Assembly: GCA_027943245.1 (NCBI GenBank)
Contig: JANDJZ010001746.1
Span: 248,001-312,000 of the forward strand
DNA: 64,000 nt
Reading direction: 5' to 3'
DNA from: Acanthamoeba sp. SK_2022b
Taxonomy: Eukaryota > Discosea > Longamoebia > Acanthamoebidae
The notes below the pieces were generated by a model. It saw only the letters and a program-made list of their open reading frames with translations, ran no database searches and was not told where the DNA came from. The position numbers and the translations under genes were made by a program. The first letter of the stretch is position 1, and every line of letters begins with the position of its first letter. This document shows positions 36,115-44,232 of this stretch, piece after piece.

Positions 36115-36636
36115 TTACTGATAAACGATGGTGAAGTTGGCCGTAGCGTTAGCGCTACCGACGGAAACGTCGTCATAAGCGAAATAGCGCGCGACAAAGC
36201 CCAGGGTGTTGTCTTTGTTCTCTTCCAGCGCATACACGCGGGAATCGTTGCCGATATTGAGCACGTTGCTGCCGTCGTCCAGCAGCTGTACGCCAATACC
36301 GCCCGCGACCCCAGCGGTGCCGGCGCCGGTCAGTTGCAACAGCCCGGACTGCCCCTGCACCTGAGTACCGTCAAAACGCACGGTGGCACCAGTCACAGTT
36401 TGCGGGCAGTTTTTCAGCACCAGGTTGAAGGCTTTGGCGCCGGCGGTTTTAGACAGGGTGAATGCGTCTTTGGCAATCTTACCCAGAGCGACCTGCTTGT
36501 TCTGGGAGTCCGGATCGACGGTGCAAGACTGATCGGTAATGGTGCCAGTGATATTCAGCGCGCCGTCAGCAGCAAATGCAGAGGGGATAAATGCGGACGC
36601 GGTCAATACAGCTACAGCCAACAGATTCTTTTTCAT
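36115..36636 (-). CDS. fimA: Major type-1-like fimbrial subunit FimA
   Basis: A 173-residue pilin: signal peptide (MKKNLLAVAVLTASAFIPSA, cleaved near FA-ADG), then GALNITGTITDQSCTVDPDS with the first conserved Cys, the second in LKNCPQTVTG, and C-terminal NFTIVYQ. It forms the fimbrial rod. The ATG at 36636 after AGGA is chosen; in-frame upstream ATGs would precede the signal peptide. First gene of the operon fimA-chaperone-usher-adhesin-minor pilin-two regulators, and it lies 147 bp from the invertible segment. Confidence 0.93.
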   Translation of the reverse strand: MKKNLLAVAVLTASAFIPSAFAADGALNITGTITDQSCTVDPDSQNKQVALGKIAKDAFTLSKTAGAKAFNLVLKNCPQTVTGATVRFDGTQVQGQSGLLQLTGAGTAGVAGGIGVQLLDDGSNVLNIGNDSRVYALEENKDNTLGFVARYFAYDDVSVGSANATANFTIVYQ

Positions 36637-36783
36637 CCTACTTTCCTTAAAATTATGCAAAATATGCATGGGGTTTATTTCCGACATATCCTTAATGTCA
36701 TTCCTTTTATTTAGTTCCATGAATGTGAAGGGCCGTAGCCAGACTGATTAATGGCTTCTGGCTTATTCACCCAAACGATTCAT

Positions 36784-37084
36784 TTTGAACTAAAGTGACT
36801 CCTTTGGTTTTTAAAACCAATAAAAACCCATTTGACAGGATTTAAAACCAGCTGAGTAACAAAGTGATATTAAATCAGACTAAAAAACCAAGGCGTAAAC
36901 TCAATGATTTAAATCCGCGGATTTTTGATTAGGATTTTGCTTAGATGGAGAGGAGATAGGGGATACGAGGAAAAATCACAACACACTGTTTTCAAAAAGA
37001 ATTAAGCTTTAAGCAGGAAAGAGGGCATGGGAATATTGACATTGTTTTTACGCGTCCTTACAGTATGTTTCAGTTTAGTTCAAA
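36784..37084. repeat. Candidate fim switch: 301-bp segment with 11-bp terminal inverted repeats
   Basis: TTTGAACTAAA at 36784-36794 is repeated as its exact reverse complement TTTAGTTCAAA at 37074-37084. Each repeat is flanked inside and outside by a half-site fitting AAANTGANNC in inverted pairs: 36786-36776 (-), 36792-36802 (+), 37076-37066 (-) and 37082-37092 (+), with a 5-bp centre GAACT/AGTTC. This is the layout of a tyrosine-recombinase target. Length is close to the 314-bp E. coli fimS, and it lies between a FimB-type gene and fimA, as fimS does. Inversion itself is inferred. Confidence 0.82.
37036..37064 (+). promoter_or_regulatory. Strong sigma-70-like promoter inside the switch, pointing away from fimA
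   Basis: TTGACA at 37036-37041, a 17-bp spacer and TACAGT at 37059-37064. Start would be near 37071, just inside the right repeat, so transcripts leave the segment into the 3' end of the recombinase gene in antisense. A weaker match faces fimA (CTGTCA at 36838-36833, 17 bp, TTTAAA at 36815-36810 on the reverse strand). Confidence 0.65.
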
Positions 37085-37117
37085 GTGACTCCTTATCGTT
37101 ATTAACTTAAATCACAC

Positions 37118-37666
37118 TTACCAAATTTCCTTAAAGCGCTGTGCATTGCTGGCGGTATAAATCACCGTATTCTGGATATTTCGGTGCCCGAGGTAATCCT
37201 GAATTAAACGGGTGTCGATACCGCGGTCCGCCAATGCAAATCCGCAGCCATGCCGCAGCATATGTGGATGAGCGTTGACCTCCAATTTGGCCACCTTGCT
37301 GTAATGGCGAATCAACCCGTAAATACGTTGGCGCGACAGACGGCCACCGCGGTTGGACAGGAACAGCCACTCTTGATCGGCCCAGCGGTGCCGTTGACGC
37401 TTATCCAACCAGCGCCGCAGACATTGCCTTTCGCGCAGATAGAGCGGATGGACGGTGGAAAAGCCATTTTTCAACCGATGTACATAGATATTACCGCCTT
37501 CCAGATCGATATCCGATAAGCGCCACCCCCCTATTTCGCTGGCGCGACACCCATGAATAAAACACATATAAATCAAACAATAATCGCGTTCTGGATTCTT
37601 TCCCTGCAGCGTGACCTCAAGCAGTCTCTCCACTTCGGAAGGCGTCAGATGTTTACGATTAGACAT
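37118..37666 (-). CDS. FimB-type tyrosine recombinase next to the switch
   Basis: A 182-residue FimB/FimE-family recombinase with intact R41 (CRASEI), H135 and R138 (HPHMLRH), H161 (GHRNIQ) and Y170 (TVIYTA). HRLKNGFSTVHPL and CGFALADRGIDTRLIQDYL follow E. coli FimB closely. It sits immediately upstream of the invertible segment in the same direction as fimA, the position held by fimE in E. coli. In the present orientation the segment's promoter would produce antisense RNA across its 3' end. Confidence 0.9.
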   Translation of the reverse strand: MSNRKHLTPSEVERLLEVTLQGKNPERDYCLIYMCFIHGCRASEIGGWRLSDIDLEGGNIYVHRLKNGFSTVHPLYLRERQCLRRWLDKRQRHRWADQEWLFLSNRGGRLSRQRIYGLIRHYSKVAKLEVNAHPHMLRHGCGFALADRGIDTRLIQDYLGHRNIQNTVIYTASNAQRFKEIW

Positions 37667-38162
37667 ACAACCTCATTACTTTGCTCGGAAAAATGTGGCT
37701 GTCATTTTCCTTTTACGTCACCACAATGGACTCTCAGGGTAGCCCCTGGCTTATGGATAGGTTCCTGCATCCAGCGCGGAGTATAGCGGATTTGCCGAAT
37801 GCGAACAGCGCGACAGGCGTTATTATCACGGGCATCAACCACCCTTGTGAGTCGCTCTTGCGAATGGGTTCCGCAGATTCCCGGCATTATCACCACACGG
37901 CTTCCTGTTTGCTTTAGCTTGCGTTATCACTGCCTGGCACGATGTGGCGTAAGATTGATAAATTAACCGGCAAAACAAAGAATATTCCTAAAAAATATTG
38001 CCATGTCATTAACACTCGCCATTAATAACACCGCCAAAATGAGAATGAAAAACCGCCACCACGGGTTCATATTAACCTGACGGATAAGCATTAATAATTA
38101 TGGATATCGATAACAGAGTGAAACTGGAAGGGTAAGAGATGAAATGGCAGTCACAACAGACG
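37667..38162. other. AT-rich spacer between the fimbrial region and the peptide operon
   Basis: I see no supported gene. Short frames at 37681-37917 (+) and 37702-37896 (-) overlap each other, lack ribosome sites and have no recognisable features. The upstream promoter of the FimB-type gene must lie in the first 100-200 bp. Confidence 0.4.
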
Positions 38163-38201
38163 AAAAAACCCAGGCCTGACCTCAACAAGCGAGCGCCTGG
38201 G
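38163..38201 (-). terminator. Rho-independent terminator of the peptide/acyl/export operon
   Basis: On the reverse strand CCCAGGC (38201-38195) and GCCTGGG (38175-38169) pair around a 19-nt loop, followed by six T (38168-38163), 10 bp after the ACP stop. It ends the nine-gene operon that begins at 48343. Confidence 0.8.
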
Positions 38202-38210
38202 GGGATGAAA

Positions 38211-38453
38211 TTATTGACGGATTATCACGTGGCACAATTCACCGAGCGTCAACTCAGGGTGTTCGATAAGCATTTCCGCAGTGAGCGTAATGCCGAATTC
38301 TCGCCGAACCACCAGCATCAGCTCCATATAATCCAGGCTGTCCAGCCCAAGCTGTTGCAGCGGCATCTCTGCCGACAGCTGCGCTCTCTCCAGCCCTCTG
38401 GCTTCATACAACATGCCGCAAATCGTCTCATATAACCGATGATACTTTTCCAT
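38211..38453 (-). CDS. Dedicated acyl carrier protein
   Basis: An 80-residue ACP with the phosphopantetheine attachment serine S39 in LQQLGLDSLDYMELML. It is not the housekeeping AcpP: it is more divergent, has Tyr after the DSLD motif and an Arg-rich first helix. It is the last gene of the operon, 11 bp after the ketosynthase, and presumably presents an acyl chain to the ketosynthase and to the acyltransferase-like protein encoded upstream. It needs a PPTase from elsewhere. Confidence 0.9.
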   Translation of the reverse strand: MEKYHRLYETICGMLYEARGLERAQLSAEMPLQQLGLDSLDYMELMLVVRREFGITLTAEMLIEHPELTLGELCHVIIRQ

Positions 38454-38464
38454 AGGCCCTATCG

Positions 38465-39718
38465 CTATTCATTGTGATAACCAAATACCAGCGCCGCATT
38501 GGCGCCGCCGAAACCGAAGCTGAGGCTCATGACATTACGCAGACGGCCATGCCGATGCCCCTCGCGAATATAATCAAGATCGCATTCGGGATCGGTCTCG
38601 TGCAAATGGCAGGTTGCCGGCATCATTTGTTGCTGTAACGCTTGCAGGCAAACGATGGCCTCAAAACTGCCGGATGCGCCAAGCAGATGCCCAGTATAGG
38701 ATTTCGTGCTGGAAATCGGCGTGCGGTAAGCATCACGCCCCAGAGCCGCCTTGATCGCCTCGGTTTCGCTCACATCGTTTTGCCGCGTAGAGGTGCCATG
38801 CGCATTGATATAGTCGATTTTATGACTGTCGAGCTGCGCCTGCTCTAAAGCCCGTCGTATGGTTTTCACTTTCGCCTGCTGATCCTCCGCCGGGGCGGTA
38901 AGATCGAAAGCGTCTGAAAAATTGCCGTACCCTTTGATCTCCCCCAGGATCGTCGCACCACGCGCTAAAGCCGCTTCCCGTTCCTCAAGGCATAACACGG
39001 CGGCCCCCTCCGCCAGGACGAAACCGTTGCGATCCCGGCTGAACGGGCAGCTGGCTTTGGTGATATCTTTCTGCTCCCGGCTCAACAAACGCAACGCATC
39101 CATATTCCAGATCGCACCGTTGCCGCTCAACGATTCCGACGCGCCGGCCAGCATCATTGCGGCGCGGCCGCTGCGAATCACTTCAAACGCATCGCCAATC
39201 GCGATGCCGCCGGTCGCACAGGCCGCCGCCGGCGAGCCTTGATAACCCCGTAGCAGCCAATGCTGGCCGCATATGGCGGTCGCGATATTGGGCATCGCGT
39301 GAAAACAGCCAAACAACTGCCCCAATCCGGATTGCAGATAGTCCGCATTGTTTTGCATGATCTCATCCTGCCCTCCCCAGCCGCTGCCGATAATCGCCCC
39401 GCACTCCAACGACGAATAAAAGTGCGCAGGCCCCCTGTAAGAGGATGAAAACGCCATTTCGATCGCCTCTGCGGCGGCGGCAAGCGCCAACCTGGCGAAT
39501 CTGGGTAGCCGGCGACTTACCCGCGCAGCAACGCCCTCCAGCGGCGGTTCAGACTCCAGCAAAGCAAAAAAGCGCGCGTGGATCCCCGCCGCCGATTTAT
39601 CGTGATAGCGATAGGCCAGGCGGCTGGCCATGATAGCCTGCCAGTTTTGCTGCGCGTTGCCGCCCAGCGCGGTGACGGCACCGTAACCGGTGACCACCAC
39701 TCGTCTTATTTTCTCCAT
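38465..39718 (-). CDS. Beta-ketoacyl-ACP synthase (KAS II type)
   Basis: A 417-residue thiolase-fold condensing enzyme resembling FabF. The catalytic triad is complete: C167 (PAAACATGGIAIGDA), H307 (YINAHGTSTRQNDVSE) and H344 (STKSYTGHLLGASG), with the C-terminal SLSFGFGGANAALVF glycine block. It should catalyse real condensation and not act as a chain-length factor. No ketoreductase, dehydratase or enoyl reductase is encoded nearby, so it either extends with host FAS enzymes or leaves a beta-keto group. It lies 2 bp after the outer-membrane gene. Confidence 0.92.
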   Translation of the reverse strand: MEKIRRVVVTGYGAVTALGGNAQQNWQAIMASRLAYRYHDKSAAGIHARFFALLESEPPLEGVAARVSRRLPRFARLALAAAAEAIEMAFSSSYRGPAHFYSSLECGAIIGSGWGGQDEIMQNNADYLQSGLGQLFGCFHAMPNIATAICGQHWLLRGYQGSPAAACATGGIAIGDAFEVIRSGRAAMMLAGASESLSGNGAIWNMDALRLLSREQKDITKASCPFSRDRNGFVLAEGAAVLCLEEREAALARGATILGEIKGYGNFSDAFDLTAPAEDQQAKVKTIRRALEQAQLDSHKIDYINAHGTSTRQNDVSETEAIKAALGRDAYRTPISSTKSYTGHLLGASGSFEAIVCLQALQQQMMPATCHLHETDPECDLDYIREGHRHGRLRNVMSLSFGFGGANAALVFGYHNE

Positions 39719-39720
39719 GC

Positions 39721-41100
39721 TTATTCTCCTTGCCCCGATGCGAAAGCCTCGTTGCCGCCCAGCGCCAGCCAGAGCTGCATCGTGGCGTTCAGGTAGCGGT
39801 ATTGCAGCGCCGACAGCGAATTTTCGCTGGTCAACACCGCCTCTTGCGCATCCAGCAGCGTTTGCAGCGCGACGGAACCGGCCTGATATTGATGCCGCGC
39901 CAACGCCACGACTTGCCGGCTCATCGCCAGATGCCGCCGCTGGTTGCCGATTTGCCGCTGTGCTTCCAGGCGTTGTCGCATGGCATTGTCCACATCGGCC
40001 AGCGCGCGGTAGACCGCATCGCGAAATTGAATCTCCGCCCGCTGCGCCTGCAACGCCGCTTTGTCACTGGACAAGCGCATCTTGCGCCATTCGATAAACG
40101 GCAGCGTCAACGTGGCCCCCAGCGAACGCGAAGGTTCACTGAACCACTGGCGGAAAAGCCCACTGCCGGCATCCAACCCGGCTTCCAGGCTCAGCGTCGG
40201 ATAAAAACTCAACCTGGCCGCCTCGGCACCGGCCAGCGCCGCTCTCAGGCGGCGCTCTGCCGCCTGAACATCCGGCCTGCGTGCAATCACCGCCGCCGGC
40301 AGGCGCTGCGCGATAGCCACCTCTTCAAGCGGCAACGAACGCCGTTCGCTATAGCGCAGCAGCGGCGATCGCCCAAACAATAACGCCAGCGAGTTACGCG
40401 CGTCTTCCCGCTGCCGCTCCAGCTCATGCAGCTGATTCTCTCTCGCCAACAGGTTCTGTTCCGCCTGCAACAGCTCGAATCGGCCAACGTCGCCCGCGGT
40501 GTGACGTGCCGCCACCAGCCGCAAAGTTTCACGCGCGATCGTCACCATCCGTTGCTGATGGATAACTTGCTGATTCAAATCGGCAATCTGCCAATACCCG
40601 CGCGCGGTAGCCCCTATCAAGGTCAACGCGGTATTGCGCCGGTCCAACGCCGAGGCGACGGCCTGCCATTCTGCCTGTTCGCGAATGCGCGCCAGCTTGC
40701 CCCATAAATCCAGTTCATAGCTCAGAGAAAGCCCTGCACGGTAGCTTTCCTGCGGCGTAGTCGTGCCCCGCAGCGCTCGGGTATTGCGGCCACTCAGGCT
40801 GGCGGCCAGATCCGGCGTCAAATTGCCCTGCGCTAATCCGGCCTCCAACATGGCCTCACGCCACTGCAATCCGGCCAGCGCCAGATCCTGATTCGCAATC
40901 AGCACGCCGTCGATCAGCGCCGACAGTTGCGGATCGTTGAAGTTTTCCCACCAGGCGATGCCCGCGCGCAGTGAACCGGAGCGCTCATCGACCACGCGCC
41001 ACTGCGGCGGCAACGACGGTGGCGCCGTGGCGTCGATCGGCCGCCATCCGCAGGCGCTCAGCGACAGCATCACCAGCCCGCAAACCCAAAGTCGGCTCAT
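39721..41100 (-). CDS. TolC/NodT-family outer-membrane efflux lipoprotein
   Basis: A 459-residue outer-membrane factor with a lipoprotein signal (VMLSLSAC, Cys17), as in the CusC/OprM/NodT branch. The internal duplication typical of TolC-fold proteins is visible: SLSYELDLWGKLARIREQAE, AEQNLLARENQLHELERQRE and ARRPDVQAAERRLRAALAGA (RPDVxxAE motif), then LDAQEAVLTSENSLSALQYR near the end. Its start overlaps the macB-like stop by 4 bp (ATGA). It forms the trans-envelope duct for MacAB and possibly also for the C39 exporter. Confidence 0.92.
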   Translation of the reverse strand: MSRLWVCGLVMLSLSACGWRPIDATAPPSLPPQWRVVDERSGSLRAGIAWWENFNDPQLSALIDGVLIANQDLALAGLQWREAMLEAGLAQGNLTPDLAASLSGRNTRALRGTTTPQESYRAGLSLSYELDLWGKLARIREQAEWQAVASALDRRNTALTLIGATARGYWQIADLNQQVIHQQRMVTIARETLRLVAARHTAGDVGRFELLQAEQNLLARENQLHELERQREDARNSLALLFGRSPLLRYSERRSLPLEEVAIAQRLPAAVIARRPDVQAAERRLRAALAGAEAARLSFYPTLSLEAGLDAGSGLFRQWFSEPSRSLGATLTLPFIEWRKMRLSSDKAALQAQRAEIQFRDAVYRALADVDNAMRQRLEAQRQIGNQRRHLAMSRQVVALARHQYQAGSVALQTLLDAQEAVLTSENSLSALQYRYLNATMQLWLALGGNEAFASGQGE

Positions 41101-43055
41101 TCTCGCGCCAGCGCCTCCACCGGCTGCAGGCGCGCGGCGGTGCGGGCGGGAAAGAACCCGAACCCGACACCGATCAACGCCGAGAATCCGCAGGCCAGCA
41201 ACAGCGGCGGCCAGGTAAAGATCATCGTCACCTGCGGCGCCAATCCGCTCAGAGCCCCTTTAACCAACGCGGCGCAGGCGATCCCCAACACGCCCCCCAG
41301 GCTGCAGATCACCACCGCCTCGATCAGAAACTGCCGCATAATGTCTCTCTCAGCAGCGCCCACCGCCAATCGAATGCCGATCTCATGGGTCCGTTCCGTC
41401 ACCGAAACCAGCATGATGTTCATTACCCCCACACCGCCCACCAGCAGCGAGATGGCGGCAATCGCGGTAATCAGCAGCTGCATGGAGTCTGAGGCGCGCT
41501 GAATGGATTGCGTCAGCTGATCGTCGGTCAGGGTGAAGAAATCCCGCCGCCCGTGTTCTACGATCAAACGCCGGGTCGCATCCCGCCCCGCCTCTTCCAG
41601 CGTCAGTTTTTCATTCACTCGCATCACAATGGATTCCAGCGGCATATCGCCGGCGATGCGGCCGGTGAGGGAGGTATAGGGCAGCCAGGCAAGCGGTTGA
41701 GAGCCGGCGTATTGAGCGCCGCGACGCTGCGCGACGCCAATCACCCGATAAGGCACGCCCGCTATCAGCAATACCGCGCCTACCGGGTCTTGCCGGGAAG
41801 AAAACAGCGCCTGCTTTAACAAGGGATCAATCACCGCTACCGGTGCACGCTCACTCAGATCCTGCGCGGTTAACAGGCCGCCGGAAAGCAGGCGAATGCC
41901 CTGCGTGCGGAAATACCCTTCGCCGACGCCCATCACGGCGAGTGGTACCTGTTTGCCTTCGCGAACGGCCAGCAGTTGGGTGCCGATCACCGGCGAGACG
42001 CTGTCGACGTAAGGCAGCTCCGCCAACAATGCAGCATCGCGCGCGCTCAGCGAACGCGCGAAATCAGGGCGCGATTTTTCCCACCCGAGGCCAGGGCGAA
42101 TCTCCAACGTGCTGGTGCCAAGCTGGCTGATTTCCTTGAGAATATTACGCCGTGTGCCTTCTCCGATGGCGATGGCGGAGACCACCGCCGCAATGCCGAT
42201 AATGATGCCGAGCATCGACAACACGGCCCGGACCCGATGCCCCAGCAATGCCCGCCAGGCCATGCCGACAGCCTCTTTCAGCGCCACACCCGGTGCCATG
42301 CGCTTCAGGGGGGCCACCGGCGATAGCGGCCGTTCGAACGTAGCAGGCTGTCGGGAGGCCTCATGGCGACGATCCGCCACGATCTCGCCGTCGCCGATCT
42401 CAATGATCCGCCGTGCCTGCTCGGCGATCCGCCGATCGTGCGTCACGATAACGACGGTGTGCCCGACCGCGTTCAGCTCGTGCAAAATGGCCATCAACGC
42501 CTGACCGCTGGCGCTATCCAGCGCGCCGGTCGGTTCATCGGCCAAAATGATTTCCGCACCGTTCATCAGGGCACGGGCAATACTGACCCGCTGCTGTTGC
42601 CCACCGGAAAGCTGCGCCGGGCGATGACCGCCGCGCTGCGCCAACCCTAGCCGAGCCAACAAATACGCTGCCCGCTGGCGGCGCTCTGCGGCCGGCATGG
42701 CGGTATACAACGCCGGGATCGCCACATTCTCGCCGGCGGTCAGATAGGGCATCAGATGATAGCGCTGGAAGATAAAGCCGATATGCCGGCTGCGAAGCTG
42801 CGCCAGGCGATCGCCGTCGGCTTGCCCAATAGCCACCCCGTTGATGTACACATTGCCCTGAGAAGGCTTGTCCAGACAGCCGATGATGTTCATCAGCGTC
42901 GATTTTCCAGAACCGGAGGCGCCGACGATAGCGACCAATTCCCCCCGCTGAATGCTCAGGGATACGCGCTTGAGGACCGCAATTTTCTGCTCCCCGGCCT
43001 GAAACTCGCGCGAGACGTTTTCCAACGCAATAATGGGCTCGGCGTTAGCTGACAT
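41097..43055 (-). CDS. MacB-type ABC transporter (ATPase plus permease)
   Basis: A 652-residue MacB-like protein. The N-terminal ATPase has Walker [10 protein letters not shown], signature [15 protein letters not shown], Walker [12 protein letters not shown]. Residue ~270 onward has a transmembrane helix ([20 protein letters not shown]), a large periplasmic MacB domain and three C-terminal helices ([20 protein letters not shown]). MacB proteins act as mechanotransmitters that expel periplasmic substrates, including heat-stable enterotoxin II and acylated siderophores, via TolC. I chose ATG 43055 after GGAGGAAGG; it overlaps the adaptor gene by 11 bp. Confidence 0.93.
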   Translation of the reverse strand: MSANAEPIIALENVSREFQAGEQKIAVLKRVSLSIQRGELVAIVGASGSGKSTLMNIIGCLDKPSQGNVYINGVAIGQADGDRLAQLRSRHIGFIFQRYHLMPYLTAGENVAIPALYTAMPAAERRQRAAYLLARLGLAQRGGHRPAQLSGGQQQRVSIARALMNGAEIILADEPTGALDSASGQALMAILHELNAVGHTVVIVTHDRRIAEQARRIIEIGDGEIVADRRHEASRQPATFERPLSPVAPLKRMAPGVALKEAVGMAWRALLGHRVRAVLSMLGIIIGIAAVVSAIAIGEGTRRNILKEISQLGTSTLEIRPGLGWEKSRPDFARSLSARDAALLAELPYVDSVSPVIGTQLLAVREGKQVPLAVMGVGEGYFRTQGIRLLSGGLLTAQDLSERAPVAVIDPLLKQALFSSRQDPVGAVLLIAGVPYRVIGVAQRRGAQYAGSQPLAWLPYTSLTGRIAGDMPLESIVMRVNEKLTLEEAGRDATRRLIVEHGRRDFFTLTDDQLTQSIQRASDSMQLLITAIAAISLLVGGVGVMNIMLVSVTERTHEIGIRLAVGAAERDIMRQFLIEAVVICSLGGVLGIACAALVKGALSGLAPQVTMIFTWPPLLLACGFSALIGVGFGFFPARTAARLQPVEALARE

Positions 43056-44232
43056 GGCCTTCCTCCGCATCAGGCTGCTGATCCAGCAGCACCCGTTCCC
43101 CTGCGCTCAGCCCTTCCAGCACTTCGGCATAGCGACGATCGCGGGTACCGATACGCACTCGGCGTACCACGGTCTGCTCGCCATCCAACACCTTGACCTG
43201 GTAATCCCCTTCATCTAATGCCTCGCCCAGCGCAGCCATCGGCACCCGCACCACGCCCTGCGCGCGTTCGGTAATGATAAATACCTGTGCCGTCATCGAG
43301 GTGCGCAGTCGGCGTTCGTCGTTGGCGACGGCAAACACGCCGTTGTAATACACCGCCGCCGTTTGCTGGCTTGAATTCCTGCCCAGCGGGTCGGTTTCCA
43401 GCGCCTCCGCCGGCGCCTGCTGTATCGCACCCATGGCCCCCTCATATCGGCGGCTGGGATCGGCGGCGACGTAAAACCACAGCGGCTGCCCCGTCTTCAC
43501 CTGCAAGATGTCATTTTCCGATATGCGGGTGTGCACCATCATGGTATCCACGTCTGCCATCACCAAAATGGTCGGCGCGCTTTGCGACGAGACGATGGTC
43601 TGCCCTTCCTGGGTGACAATGCCCAGCACCTCGCCGTCGATAGGGGCGGTAATACGGGTAAAAGCCAGATTGGCCCTCGCGGTTTCCTGCGCCACTTCGG
43701 CCTGGACGATCTGCGACTCGTTCACTTTCAGCTGCGCCAGTTGCGCGTCGCGCTGCGCCTGCGCTTTTTCCAAATCGCTGGCCACGCCGGCGCGGTCACG
43801 CGCCAGCGCCCTTTGCCGCGTCAGTTCCAGCTGGTACTGCTTCAGCTGCGCCTGGCTCGCCAGTTTCTGTGCCTGTGCGCTGCGTAATTCGGCCTGTGAC
43901 TTGCGCAGCTCGTTAAGCTGCAGCGTCGGATCTATCTCGGCCAACAGCTGCCCCTGGGTCACCCTGTCCCCCTGTTTGACATACAGTTTTTTCAACTGCC
44001 CGTTGACCTGTGCGCCAACGTTCACCTGCCGGATCGGTTTTAGAATACCGGTCGCCAACACGCTTTTTTCGATGTCCCCGCGCTCGACGCGCGCCGTTTG
44101 CGGTGGTTGCATGTCAGGAGACCGATTCAGCAACGACAGCCCGCCAACCATCGCCACCAAAACGCACAGCGCCAGCGCCACTCGCCGCCAGCGTCTCTTC
44201 CCGGACTCGTCACTCCACCGCAGCACAATCAT
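43045..44232 (-). CDS. MacA-like periplasmic adaptor protein
   Basis: A 395-residue membrane fusion protein of the MacA/HlyD type. An N-terminal membrane anchor (VALALCVLVAMVGGLSLL) is followed by a barrel-sandwich hybrid (GAQVNGQLKKLYVKQGDRV), an alpha-hairpin rich in Gln/Ala/Leu (about residues 105-185), and beta-barrel and membrane-proximal domains. ATVLGIVTQEGQTIVSSQS-type sequence and KVLDGEQTVVRRVRIGTRDR are as in MacA. It overlaps the end of the C39 exporter gene by 23 bp and the macB-like gene, so the three are tightly coupled. It may serve both ABC proteins. Confidence 0.92.
   Translation of the reverse strand: MIVLRWSDESGKRRWRRVALALCVLVAMVGGLSLLNRSPDMQPPQTARVERGDIEKSVLATGILKPIRQVNVGAQVNGQLKKLYVKQGDRVTQGQLLAEIDPTLQLNELRKSQAELRSAQAQKLASQAQLKQYQLELTRQRALARDRAGVASDLEKAQAQRDAQLAQLKVNESQIVQAEVAQETARANLAFTRITAPIDGEVLGIVTQEGQTIVSSQSAPTILVMADVDTMMVHTRISENDILQVKTGQPLWFYVAADPSRRYEGAMGAIQQAPAEALETDPLGRNSSQQTAAVYYNGVFAVANDERRLRTSMTAQVFIITERAQGVVRVPMAALGEALDEGDYQVKVLDGEQTVVRRVRIGTRDRRYAEVLEGLSAGERVLLDQQPDAEEGHVS

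Noticed and set aside
37681..37917. Small genes in the spacer after the FimB-type gene
   Set aside because: Competing short frames on both strands without ribosome sites.
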